Shown one piece after another: positions 17,729 through 25,007 of a stretch of 29,332 bases of DNA. Location: the NCBI GenBank assembly GCA_964486455.1, contig CAZAMP010000050.1:1-29332 (forward strand), read 5' to 3'. The translations under genes were made by a program, and so were the position numbers. The stretch comes from CAZAMP01 sp964486455. GTDB taxonomy: Bacteria; Eisenbacteria; RBG-16-71-46; CAZAMP01. Each line of letters starts with the position of its first letter. Position 1 is the first letter of the stretch. The notes beneath the pieces were generated by a model. The model worked only from the letters and a program-made list of their open reading frames with translations. It ran no database searches and was not told where the DNA came from.

Positions 17729-18402
17729 GGCGCAACCTCCTCTTCGAGTTCGCGCAGGATTTCTCTGAGCCTCAGCCGGCACCGGTGAAGCGTCACGTAG
17801 AAGCTGCCGGACGACATATCCGGATGATCCTCCCGAACGCCTGCCATCGCGCGACCCGATATCTTGCGGGGTCCTCCCCCCAGCTCGAGGCTCTCCAGAA
17901 TCCGTCGGAAGATCGTCCCACAGGTCGGCCGCTCACTGGAGAGCCGAGCGATCGCTCCCGTCACGCGTTCGATCACTTCCCGCGAATCGTCGAACACGTC
18001 GGGCGACAAGGCGTGGCGTGTCGCGAATTCGGCTTCTATGTCGTCTCGATCGTCGAGCGACTCGTGCCGGATGTTACGCGATCTGCGCTGATAGTAGTTG
18101 CCGATGACGTTGCGTAACACGACGAGACTCCACGGAAGAATGCCCTCAGCCGACGGACGTTCTCGATAGCGCGCCACCACGACGCGTAGCGCGTCCTGAA
18201 CGATGTCTTCGTGGTCTTCCTCTTGAACTCTTTGTTTGGCGAGCGGAAGGAATCTTTCACGGAGCGTGCTGAAGAGGAGCTTTTCCGCGGAAGGGTCTCC
18301 GGCGGCGGCCCGTGCCGCAAGGTTGTCCAGGCTCTCACCGGGCGACGGTCGGTCGTTCGTGCCCGGCGGTCTGGCCTCGTGTTGTCCGTGGGTTGTGCCC
18401 AC
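17725..18402 (-). CDS. ECF-type sigma-70 family RNA polymerase sigma factor
   Basis: 225 aa from the GTG at 18402, chosen because GGGAGGG lies 5 bases upstream. An ATG at 18429 and a GTG at 18474 are in frame but lack a ribosome binding site. After a polar, probably disordered N-terminus comes sigma region 2 (HEDIVQDALRVVVARY, then LPWSLVVLRNVIGNYYQRR). A linker leads to region 4 (about residues 155-215), where SSGSFYVTLHRCRLRLREIL fits the recognition-helix pattern. The segment ahead of it, LGGGPRKISGRAMAGVREDHPDM split by several unusual residues, departs from the usual 'sxxEIAxxLg' motif. It is followed directly by its membrane anti-sigma factor. Target promoters cannot be read from the window; the many envelope genes around are candidates. 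Confidence 0.85.
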   Translation of the reverse strand: MGTTHGQHEARPPGTNDRPSPGESLDNLAARAAAGDPSAEKLLFSTLRERFLPLAKQRVQEEDHEDIVQDALRVVVARYRERPSAEGILPWSLVVLRNVIGNYYQRRSRNIRHESLDDRDDIEAEFATRHALSPDVFDDSREVIERVTGAIARLSSERPTCGTIFRRILESLELGGGPRKISGRAMAGVREDHPDMSSGSFYVTLHRCRLRLREILRELEEEVAP

Positions 18403-18516
18403 AGCGCCCTCCCGCGATAGTGATCCCATGACGATGCTACGAATCGTGCCGGCCGGTTTGTGGTCCCGCACCAACGGATTAATCCCATGCCGTTAGGGAG
18501 TGGGCAAGTGGACGAT

Positions 18517-19070
18517 CATGACCTGAATCCTGATCGATTTATCATCAACACGCCTGCTTGCCGCCACCGCGACGACCTCGTGCCGCTGATGGAAGAGTTT
18601 GGTCTGGATGTCTACTTCAGCGAGCACATGCACGGATACAACTGAGGATTCCTGAACGGGGTGTTTTACTGCGTGATGGGGTCACCGCTCGGCTGTGGAC
18701 GTTTCATCCCGACGGTGAATGCCGCGAGGCTCTCGATACGTTCTCGTGAACGGATGAACCAACGGGCGTCACAATCGGGTCGCACGGTCGGCAGCGCCCG
18801 CTCTTGTCGCCGAATATGCCAGACCCGCTCAATCCGCACACGACGATCGAGTTCTGGCTTCCGAAGACGGGACGCGCGGTATTGAACGTCTTCGACGCGT
18901 CGGGGCGTCGGGTCCGTCAGCTCGTTGACGAGGTGTTCGAGCCAGGTGCATATCGTGCGACCTGGGACGGACGCAATGATCAAGGGCATCCCATGGCGTC
19001 CGGCGTGTACTTCTTCCGCCTCGTAGGTGCCGGCAACAAGGCATCGAAGAGGGCACTCTTGCTTCGGTAG
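18517..19070 (+). pseudogene. Decayed secreted metallophosphoesterase; FlgD-like tail still open
   Basis: Only the C-terminal third of a calcineurin-like phosphoesterase remains. In one frame, RHRDDLVPLMEEFGLDVYF then SEHMHGYN resembles the family pattern 'R..LvpLlE.ygVDlvfsGHdHnYe', with Gly of the GHxH motif changed to Glu. A TGA follows at once (18643-18645), yet the same frame continues GFLNGVFYCVMG, matching the expected 'pvnGv.YvvtG'. The match then jumps to another frame (ARLWTFHPDGECREALDTFS), hits a second TGA (18747-18749), and resumes in that frame with PNMPDPLNPHTTIEFWLPKT, VFDASGRRVRQLVDEVF and SGVYFFRLVGAG, an intact FlgD-like sorting domain to 19070. At least two stops, one frameshift and a missing N-terminus argue for a pseudogene. 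The open 88-codon tail from 18804 could look like a gene but has no ribosome binding site or signal peptide. Confidence 0.65.
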
Positions 19071-19084
19071 CTGCGCGCCGAAGA

Positions 19085-19098
19085 AGACGAATTCGTCT
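19085..19098. repeat. 14-bp perfect palindrome
   Basis: AGACGAATTCGTCT is fully self-complementary and lies between the pseudogene stop and the terminator hairpin. It could be a protein-binding site or chance; no gene starts nearby. Confidence 0.4.
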
Positions 19099-19107
19099 CA
19101 TCACAGA

Positions 19108-19142
19108 AGAACCGCCCCGGACGGCCGGGGCGGTTCTCTTTT
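19108..19142 (+). terminator. Strong intrinsic terminator, probably bidirectional
   Basis: A perfect 13-bp stem (AGAACCGCCCCGG / CCGGGGCGGTTCT) with loop ACGG is followed by CTTTTC on the plus strand, 38 bases after the pseudogene's FlgD tail. On the minus strand the stem is followed by a weaker T-containing run, so it may also end the beta-helix gene at 19213. Its central 24 bases recur exactly at 20795-20818. Confidence 0.85.
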
Positions 19143-19212
19143 CGGCGAGTGGTGTGGGCGCCTGTTGCTGTCGGTGCCTTGCGGCCCTGAAGCCTGGAAA
19201 CGAAAACGCTTT

Positions 19213-20523
19213 CTAGTCCCGAAAGCGCGCCTTCATCGCCCCCCAGGTGGTTTCGACGATCGGCGTTCCGCCGCAGCCTTCGTTCCGCGCGCCGATCAGC
19301 CCGCAGTCGTATCCATCGGGATGATTGCCGGGCAGGCACGGAGAGCCGGCGTGCAGTGTGAAGTCCCCGTTCGAAGGATCACAGAAGATCGGATCCGCTG
19401 AGAAGTTTCCGTCGACGCCGTTTTGGCCCTCGATGCAACCTACCCAATCTCCGCCCGCGTTTCCGTATACGTCACAGCAGTTGAGCGTGAGCGCGGCGAG
19501 CTGCTCGCAGAACACGGCCTCCCCTTCGGAACTGAAGGCGATGATTGTGTTTTCCAAGACCGGCTCCGTATCGTGCAAGGCGATGCCGCCGCCCGACGCA
19601 GCGGAATTTGCGTGGAGCGTGCAGTCGGTCACAGCTAGAGAGTAGGAGTCCTCGACGCGCATGCCCCCGCCTGTCCCGTCGGAAACGTTCTCCGCAATGA
19701 CACAGCCGCTCAGAGCCGGGGACGCATAGATGAGATACATTCCGCCCCCATGGGAGCCCGCCGAGTTCCGTGAAATCACGCAGTCGACGATCGCGGGCAG
19801 CATGAAACACTCCATAAAGAAGAGTCCGCCGCCATGCTGCTCCGCCCTGTTGTCGCGAAACACGCAGTCCACGAGCGTGGGGGCGGCGGTGTCGAAGTAC
19901 ACGCCCCCGCCATAGTCTGTGGAATTCGATGAGAACACACACCCCGTGATGGTCGGGGCGGAGTCCCAATGGACGCCGGCGATCCCCCCTCCGCTTCCCG
20001 CGGTGTTGCCGTGGAAGACACAATCGATGATCTCGGGAGAGGAATCGTTCACCAGGCAGATGCCCGCGCCGATCGACGCGTGGTTTTCGGTGAAGACGCA
20101 ATCCATGATCCGCGGCGAGGAGACGCTGTCGCAGCAGATGCCGCCACCGCCGCGCCATTCGGTACTGTAGCCGCCCGTGATCGTGATCTCTCGGAGGATC
20201 GATTCCGAACCCTCGCCCGAGTGGAACGAGAACCCGCGGTGCTGCTCCGCTTCGCTGCCCTGGCAGTCGATGACGCACACATCAGGCTGCCCGTTCTGTG
20301 ACTCGATGACGATCGCCTTGCCGCGATAGTCGATGTCGCGGTTTCCATTCCCCATGAATGTTCCGTCCGCGAGTAGGATGACATCCCCGTCCAGTGCCGC
20401 GTCGACCGCGTCTTGAATAGTGGGAAAATCGCCCGACCCATCGGATTCGATGATGTAGGTGGCAGCGAAAGCCGACCCGAGTAGAACGCAGAACAGGGCG
20501 ATGAAGAACACGGTGATCCGCAT
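19213..20523 (-). CDS. Secreted right-handed beta-helix protein with C-terminal WxxMK tail
   Basis: 436 aa. The ATG at 20523 has AAGGAGG 6 bases upstream and starts a signal peptide (RITVFFIALFCVLLGSAFA); the longer in-frame start at 20628 adds a leader without export features. After the N-cap (DGSGDFPTIQDAVDAALDGD) come about ten repeats of the pattern GGGI-x(4-6)-SP-x-I-x-x-CVF-x-x-N, for example GAGICLVNDSSPEIIDCVFH and GGGVYFDTAAPTLVDCVFRD. Each repeat is one turn of a parallel beta-helix with Cys and Asn ladders. It closes with ADPIFCDPSNGDFTLHAGSP, the usual capping motif of these proteins. The last residues are TTWGAMKARFRD, the tail shared with three other secreted proteins here. Function unknown: surface or extracellular, possibly polysaccharide binding; no pectate-lyase catalytic residues recognised. 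Flanked by direct repeats of a terminator. Confidence 0.9.
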   Translation of the reverse strand: MRITVFFIALFCVLLGSAFAATYIIESDGSGDFPTIQDAVDAALDGDVILLADGTFMGNGNRDIDYRGKAIVIESQNGQPDVCVIDCQGSEAEQHRGFSFHSGEGSESILREITITGGYSTEWRGGGGICCDSVSSPRIMDCVFTENHASIGAGICLVNDSSPEIIDCVFHGNTAGSGGGIAGVHWDSAPTITGCVFSSNSTDYGGGVYFDTAAPTLVDCVFRDNRAEQHGGGLFFMECFMLPAIVDCVISRNSAGSHGGGMYLIYASPALSGCVIAENVSDGTGGGMRVEDSYSLAVTDCTLHANSAASGGGIALHDTEPVLENTIIAFSSEGEAVFCEQLAALTLNCCDVYGNAGGDWVGCIEGQNGVDGNFSADPIFCDPSNGDFTLHAGSPCLPGNHPDGYDCGLIGARNEGCGGTPIVETTWGAMKARFRD

Positions 20524-20843
20524 GGCCGGCCTCCTTGCGGTGTGTGAACTCACGAGTGCCGATTGCCAGTATAACATCTCCGTCAGATGGAGACGCAGAT
20601 GCGGGGCTGGGCTTGTGCGGGCGTCCAACTAGCAGCTGCTGGCAACTGTCGAGACTTCTCCGAAGGCTACCGAGCCAGCGATCGCAGTTGATGACGCTTG
20701 CCTGCCCTCAACGGGTTCTCTCAAAACAGCCACCTCTCGGGCGGACATCGAGAAACCGATCCCCCGAACGCGTCGGCTGGTTGCGCAACAAGAAACCGCC
20801 CCGGACGGCCGGGGCGGTCTTCATTTCAGCGAAAAGTGTGACG
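20524..20843. promoter_or_regulatory. Intergenic region with promoter-like box for the beta-helix gene
   Basis: On the minus strand TATACT (20568-20573) is a good -10 match about 45 bases before the ATG at 20523; the -35 is weak. The remainder of this 320-base gap holds the terminator of the sulfatase-like gene at its right end and no coding frame with a ribosome binding site. Confidence 0.4.
20785..20818 (-). terminator. Intrinsic terminator of the parvulin/sulfatase-like operon
   Basis: A 10-bp perfect stem (ACCGCCCCGG / CCGGGGCGGT) lies 26 bases after the stop at 20844. On the minus strand it is followed by TTTCTTGTTG. The 24-base hairpin is identical to that at 19111-19134. Confidence 0.8.
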
Positions 20844-23000
20844 TCAGTTGCTGTCGGCGGGAGTCGCCACCCCGCCGGCATCGATGTGCGCCAGCATTCG
20901 GTCGATCTCCTCGATACGCGCGGCCCTCCGGGCGTGCTCACGCGCGACCTCGAGCACCTCGCGCGCGCGGTCCGCCTCCCCGCGATTGAGGAACAGCTTG
21001 CCCAGCACGTAGTGGCTGCTCGCGTGCGTCGGATCCGCGATGATCGCGCGGGTGAGGCTCGAAATGGCCTCCTCCGTATTCTCCCCCTGCAGATGCCAGA
21101 TCCCGACGTTGTAGAGAACGAAGGCGCTCTTCGGCGCGAGATCGAGCGCGCGCTTGAAGATGGGGCCGGCATCCTCGTAGCGGTCATGAATACTGTAGGA
21201 AAGGGCCAGATTGACGAGCCCCGAGATATTAGTGGGATCGACCTCGAGAATGTGCAGCAGATGCTCGCGCGCGCCTTCGAAGTCTCCCTCGTGCTCGTGG
21301 ATTGCCGCCAGGTCGTGCAAAGCCGAAAGCGAATACGGCTGAAACTCGAGCGTCTTCTCGGCGCACCGGCGGGCGCCCTCCAGGTCTCCCTGGGCGCGAA
21401 GTATTCTAGCTAGATAGTGGTTCGCCTCTTCCTGATGAGGATCCACGGCCAGGGACTGCTCGAAAGCTTGCTTGGCCGCCTCGGCGTTCTTCGTCACGAT
21501 GTAGTGGGCCTTGCCGAGGTTGGTCAGCACCATGGGATTGGAGGAGTCAATGCCGGCCAGCTCCTCGAGCTGCTGAAGCCCCTTGAACTCCATACCCATG
21601 CGGAGGTTCTCGGTCGCGACGCCGATCATCTCGAATAGCCAGCCGCGCTCGTGTGGGTCCTCCCGGCCCTGGACTTCCTCGAGCGAATCGAATGACTCCG
21701 ATTGCACGCCGCTTCCGCCCGCGATATAGCCGAGCGCGGCGAGCTTCCGCAGAATCTCTTCGTCGGGAGCTGAGAGCGACCCAGCGGCTTCCGCGGAGGT
21801 CCACGCTTCCATCTCGCGCTCCAGACGATTCGTCATGCGCTCGACCGCATCCGGCTCGGCGGATGCGAGATCGTAGATTTCTTCCGAATCTTCACCCACC
21901 CGATAGAAACGCGGCTTCGGTCCATGGATGAGTTTCTCGGAGGAAGTACGAAGGCCGCGAAGCGCCCCCCACCCACAGTGCAGCGCGGGGATCAGGGTCT
22001 CCATGTAGACGGCCCGTTCGGGCTCTCTCACCTCCTGCCCGCGCACGATCGGCGCGAACGAGATGCCCTGTACATCGCTCGGGGACTCGACATCGACGAG
22101 ATCGAGGATGCTCGGCATGATGTCGACCACCGACGTGAGACGATCGACGCGCCGCCCGGGAGACTTCTCATCGGGAGACTTCACGATGAGTGGCACGTGC
22201 ATCGTGCTGTCGAAGATGAGAAGGGAGTGGGTCGATTCACTATGATCCAACAGGCCCTCTCCATGGTCCGACGTGAAGACGATCAGCGTACGATCGTACT
22301 CGCCCTGCCGCTTCAGCAGCTCCAGCACGCCACCGAGCTGCTCGTCGGCGTAGGCGATCTCGCTGGAGTACGGCTCGGTGAAGCGGCTGCTATGCGGCTC
22401 GGGGGCATTGATGGGCTGGTGGGGATCGAAGTAGTGAAGCCAGAGAAAGAACGGCTTTCTCCGCGGCTGCTCCAGCCAGTCGATCGCCGCCGCTGTGACG
22501 AGATTCGCCTTACGCTCCGCGAAACCGAATGCATTGACGGCCCGCATCTCGAGCTCATCCTTCGACCAGCCCTCGTCAATGTCGTCATTGTAGCTTGCGA
22601 AGCCCTGGTCCAGATTGAAACGGGAATCGAGCACGAACGCGGCTACGACGGCACTGTTGTCATAGCCCTCATCCGCAAGCACCTCGGCCAGCGACGTCAC
22701 GGTCTCCCGAACGACATAGGTCGAATTGTCGCGCACGCCGTGAAAAACGGGGTACGTCCCCGTCAGAATCGACGCGTGACCCGGCAGCGTGATCGGATTG
22801 GTCGTGAATGCCTGCGTGAAGAGCACGCCGTCTTCGGCGATGGCATCGACGTTAGGAGACGTCGGTTCACCGTAGCCGTAGCAACTCAGGTGATCGGCCC
22901 GGGTGGTATCAAACGTCACGAGCAAGACGTTCCATCGATCATCCCGACCGCAGCCGCAAAGCACCAAGAAGATGAGCAGAAATGCGCGTGACGATTTCAT
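20844..23000 (-). CDS. Lipoprotein: sulfatase/alkaline-phosphatase-superfamily domain fused to TPR repeats
   Basis: 718 aa, ATG preceded by AAGGA. A lipoprotein signal ends at Cys17 (FLVLCGC). The enzyme domain (about 22-400) shows Asp31 in LLVTFDTTRADHL, FFLWLHYFDPHQP and the metal site VFTSDHGEGLLDH. The usual sulfatase nucleophile motif C/S-x-P-x-R is replaced by T71-L-P-G-H75, in front of ASILTGTYP. Thr as nucleophile is typical of phospho- and phosphonate-transferring relatives rather than formylglycine sulfatases, so a phosphodiesterase or phosphotransferase role is at least as likely. Residues about 480-705 are six or so TPRs (NAEAAKQAFEQSLAVDPHQE, YEDAGPIFKRALDLAPKS, NTEEAISSLTRAIIADPTH). 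Lies 18 bases after the parvulin-like gene, probably one transcript, ending at a strong terminator. Confidence 0.9.
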   Translation of the reverse strand: MKSSRAFLLIFLVLCGCGRDDRWNVLLVTFDTTRADHLSCYGYGEPTSPNVDAIAEDGVLFTQAFTTNPITLPGHASILTGTYPVFHGVRDNSTYVVRETVTSLAEVLADEGYDNSAVVAAFVLDSRFNLDQGFASYNDDIDEGWSKDELEMRAVNAFGFAERKANLVTAAAIDWLEQPRRKPFFLWLHYFDPHQPINAPEPHSSRFTEPYSSEIAYADEQLGGVLELLKRQGEYDRTLIVFTSDHGEGLLDHSESTHSLLIFDSTMHVPLIVKSPDEKSPGRRVDRLTSVVDIMPSILDLVDVESPSDVQGISFAPIVRGQEVREPERAVYMETLIPALHCGWGALRGLRTSSEKLIHGPKPRFYRVGEDSEEIYDLASAEPDAVERMTNRLEREMEAWTSAEAAGSLSAPDEEILRKLAALGYIAGGSGVQSESFDSLEEVQGREDPHERGWLFEMIGVATENLRMGMEFKGLQQLEELAGIDSSNPMVLTNLGKAHYIVTKNAEAAKQAFEQSLAVDPHQEEANHYLARILRAQGDLEGARRCAEKTLEFQPYSLSALHDLAAIHEHEGDFEGAREHLLHILEVDPTNISGLVNLALSYSIHDRYEDAGPIFKRALDLAPKSAFVLYNVGIWHLQGENTEEAISSLTRAIIADPTHASSHYVLGKLFLNRGEADRAREVLEVAREHARRAARIEEIDRMLAHIDAGGVATPADSN

Positions 23001-23018
23001 CGGTCGTTCCTTACCGCA

Positions 23019-24755
23019 TCAGATCGGCGGCAGCCGATCGTGGTAGATCTTGATATCGGCCTGCCGGAGAAGCTTCTCCGTCTCCTCGTCCTCGAACTGC
23101 TGATAGTTGCGCCGCAGGTAGTTGGTGCGGACCTTGTCTTTGAGATTCTCAAACGTGTGCTGGACCGGTGGAAAGTTCTCCACAAGCCGAACAATGACCA
23201 CGCCGGTCTGTATGTATTGGAGACGAGTGGCATCATAGCACTCCGCAATTCGCGCGTCGGCCACCTCGCCTTCATTCAAGGCCTTTACCTGATCGAGCAT
23301 TCTGGGCTGGATCCACAACCGGAATCCGAAATCGGTAATGTACTCCATCCGTCCGCCGTTGGGCGCGGAGTAGTGGCTCGAGTGCGCCCGCGCAAGCTCG
23401 GCGAAATCCTCCCCCGCCCGGATACGTTCAACGAGATCTTCTCCACGCTTGAGGGTCTGCCAGAGAAGCTCGTCCTCGGCGGGCTTGAGAAAGATCACGT
23501 CCAGATGCCGTGTACGCAGCGTGTGATAGCGCTGCTCGTTCTGCTCGAAATACTCCTGGAGCGTCGCATCGTCTATCGATTCGGCCTTCTTTTTAAGGCG
23601 CCGGCTCATGGCGCTGGCGTACTTCGCTTCCCGGACCGTGTTGGTCATCAACTCGGCGATCTCGTCGCGCTCATGCAGCTTCAACCGTTCGGCCTCGAGA
23701 ACGAGAAGCTTGTTGACGGCGACGTTGTCCAGGAAATCGTGCACGGCCGGATAGTGGCCCGCGTAGAGCTGTTCAACAAGGTTGTCGGGCAGCTCGCCGG
23801 TGAGATCGCTGAACGTGTAGACCATGTCCGACATCGAGATCAGAGGCGTGCTTTCCGACGTCTGCGGATCCTCGAGACGCTCGTAGTGTTTCTCCATGCC
23901 GTATCCTGGGCCCGCTTCGGAGACGAACTGGGCCTGCAGCCTCTTGAGCTTGTTCAGACGCGCCCGGCGGATCACGAACTCCTTGACCTCATCGTACGGG
24001 CGGTCGAACGCTTCTGATCGCTCGACGAGCGTCACGAGCTGAAATCCGGTGGGGGTATCGAAGACCTCACTAATCTCGTTTCGCTCGAGACTCCAGACAA
24101 CGCGCTTGAACTCGGGAAACGCGTCCGCGTCCGCCTTGAGCGTGAAGAAGCCGCCCATGCGGGCGGTTTCCGACTGGGAATGGCGCTTGGCCATTTCTCC
24201 GAACTCGGCCCCCGAAAGAATCTCCTCGCGAATCCCCTCAAGCTTCTCGCGGACCTTGGCCCGTTCGTCCTCGGACGTGACGCCCGCCTCGGCCCGAAGG
24301 TAGATAAACTGGATCCGACACTTCTCCGGCTCCTTGTACTGGTGCGGATGCGTGTCGTATTGCTCCTGTGCCTCTTCCTTCGATATGGGAATCCGATTCC
24401 AACCGAGCTCATCCGTCATGAGCGCGACCATGATGCTTCCACGAGCGTTGCGGACCGCGTATTGGACCGCAGGATCATCATCCGCGACTTCCGGCTCGAG
24501 CATCTTCCGCAGCACGATCTCGCGAATGTTGACCTCTCTCCAGTCTTGATCGCTTACCTCGGCGACCTGAGGGTCTTCTTTCAGATCCGGCCGGACGAAA
24601 CCGTCGAACTCCGCACGCCGAACCACACCACCTTTGTAGGCGGCCACGACGTCCGGATCGTCCTTCCCGGACTCCGACCCACCACCACCACATCCAAAAC
24701 CAACGAGCGCGGCAAGAACCGCGCCTAACCCGTATAGACAGCTTCTACGAATCAA
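23019..24755 (-). CDS. Peptidyl-prolyl isomerase lipoprotein with two parvulin domains (SurA/PpiC-like)
   Basis: 578 aa from the TTG at 24755, chosen because GGAG lies 10 bases upstream and the product then starts IRRSCLYGLGAVLAALVGFG-C, a lipoprotein-type signal. An ATG at 24788 without a ribosome binding site would add 11 residues. Domain 1 (about 145-245) is a parvulin rotamase: KCRIQFIYLRAEAG, FGEMAKRHSQSETARMGGFF, FDTPTGFQLVTLVERSE. Domain 2 (about 418-525) is a second, more divergent rotamase: RHLDVIFLKPAEDE, DFAELARAHSSHYSAPNGGR, GVVIVRLVENFPP. Between them is a SurA-like helical region. The family chaperones outer membrane and secreted proteins in the periplasm, fitting the many exported proteins around. 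First gene of a two-gene operon with the sulfatase-like lipoprotein. Confidence 0.9.
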   Translation of the reverse strand: MIRRSCLYGLGAVLAALVGFGCGGGGSESGKDDPDVVAAYKGGVVRRAEFDGFVRPDLKEDPQVAEVSDQDWREVNIREIVLRKMLEPEVADDDPAVQYAVRNARGSIMVALMTDELGWNRIPISKEEAQEQYDTHPHQYKEPEKCRIQFIYLRAEAGVTSEDERAKVREKLEGIREEILSGAEFGEMAKRHSQSETARMGGFFTLKADADAFPEFKRVVWSLERNEISEVFDTPTGFQLVTLVERSEAFDRPYDEVKEFVIRRARLNKLKRLQAQFVSEAGPGYGMEKHYERLEDPQTSESTPLISMSDMVYTFSDLTGELPDNLVEQLYAGHYPAVHDFLDNVAVNKLLVLEAERLKLHERDEIAELMTNTVREAKYASAMSRRLKKKAESIDDATLQEYFEQNEQRYHTLRTRHLDVIFLKPAEDELLWQTLKRGEDLVERIRAGEDFAELARAHSSHYSAPNGGRMEYITDFGFRLWIQPRMLDQVKALNEGEVADARIAECYDATRLQYIQTGVVIVRLVENFPPVQHTFENLKDKVRTNYLRRNYQQFEDEETEKLLRQADIKIYHDRLPPI

Positions 24756-24947
24756 GGCTATGCCACTCCAGTTTAAGAGGTTCTGCATCTGTCGATATCG
24801 GACGAAGCGGGGCAATACTACACCATTTGCTCCCACCAGGGGGTATATCATTCGCCCGGTTCAACGCCGATTGAACACCGCTTGGTGGCCCCAGGGTCCG
24901 CACTTAGGAGGGGGATCTACGTGGTGGAAGAAAGGATCGCCGGCACC

Positions 24948-24978
24948 AAAAAGGCACCGCGACCAAAGTCGCGGTGCC
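24948..24978 (-). terminator. Intrinsic terminator of the 25008 gene
   Basis: An 11-bp perfect stem (GGCACCGCGAC / GTCGCGGTGCC) with a four-base loop lies 29 bases past the stop codon and is followed on the minus strand by five T's. Confidence 0.9.
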
Positions 24979-25007
24979 CAATCTGCAAAACCGGCAGCAG
25001 GCTACCT

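Noticed and set aside
18643..18645. TGA in the phosphoesterase remnant as a recoded (selenocysteine or Gly) codon
   Set aside because: A frameshift, a second TGA and a missing N-terminus lie in the same element, no SECIS-like hairpin is evident, and TGA ends several intact genes here.
21924..22991. 355-codon frame antisense to the sulfatase-like gene
   Set aside because: Shadow of a gene with intact metal-site motifs.
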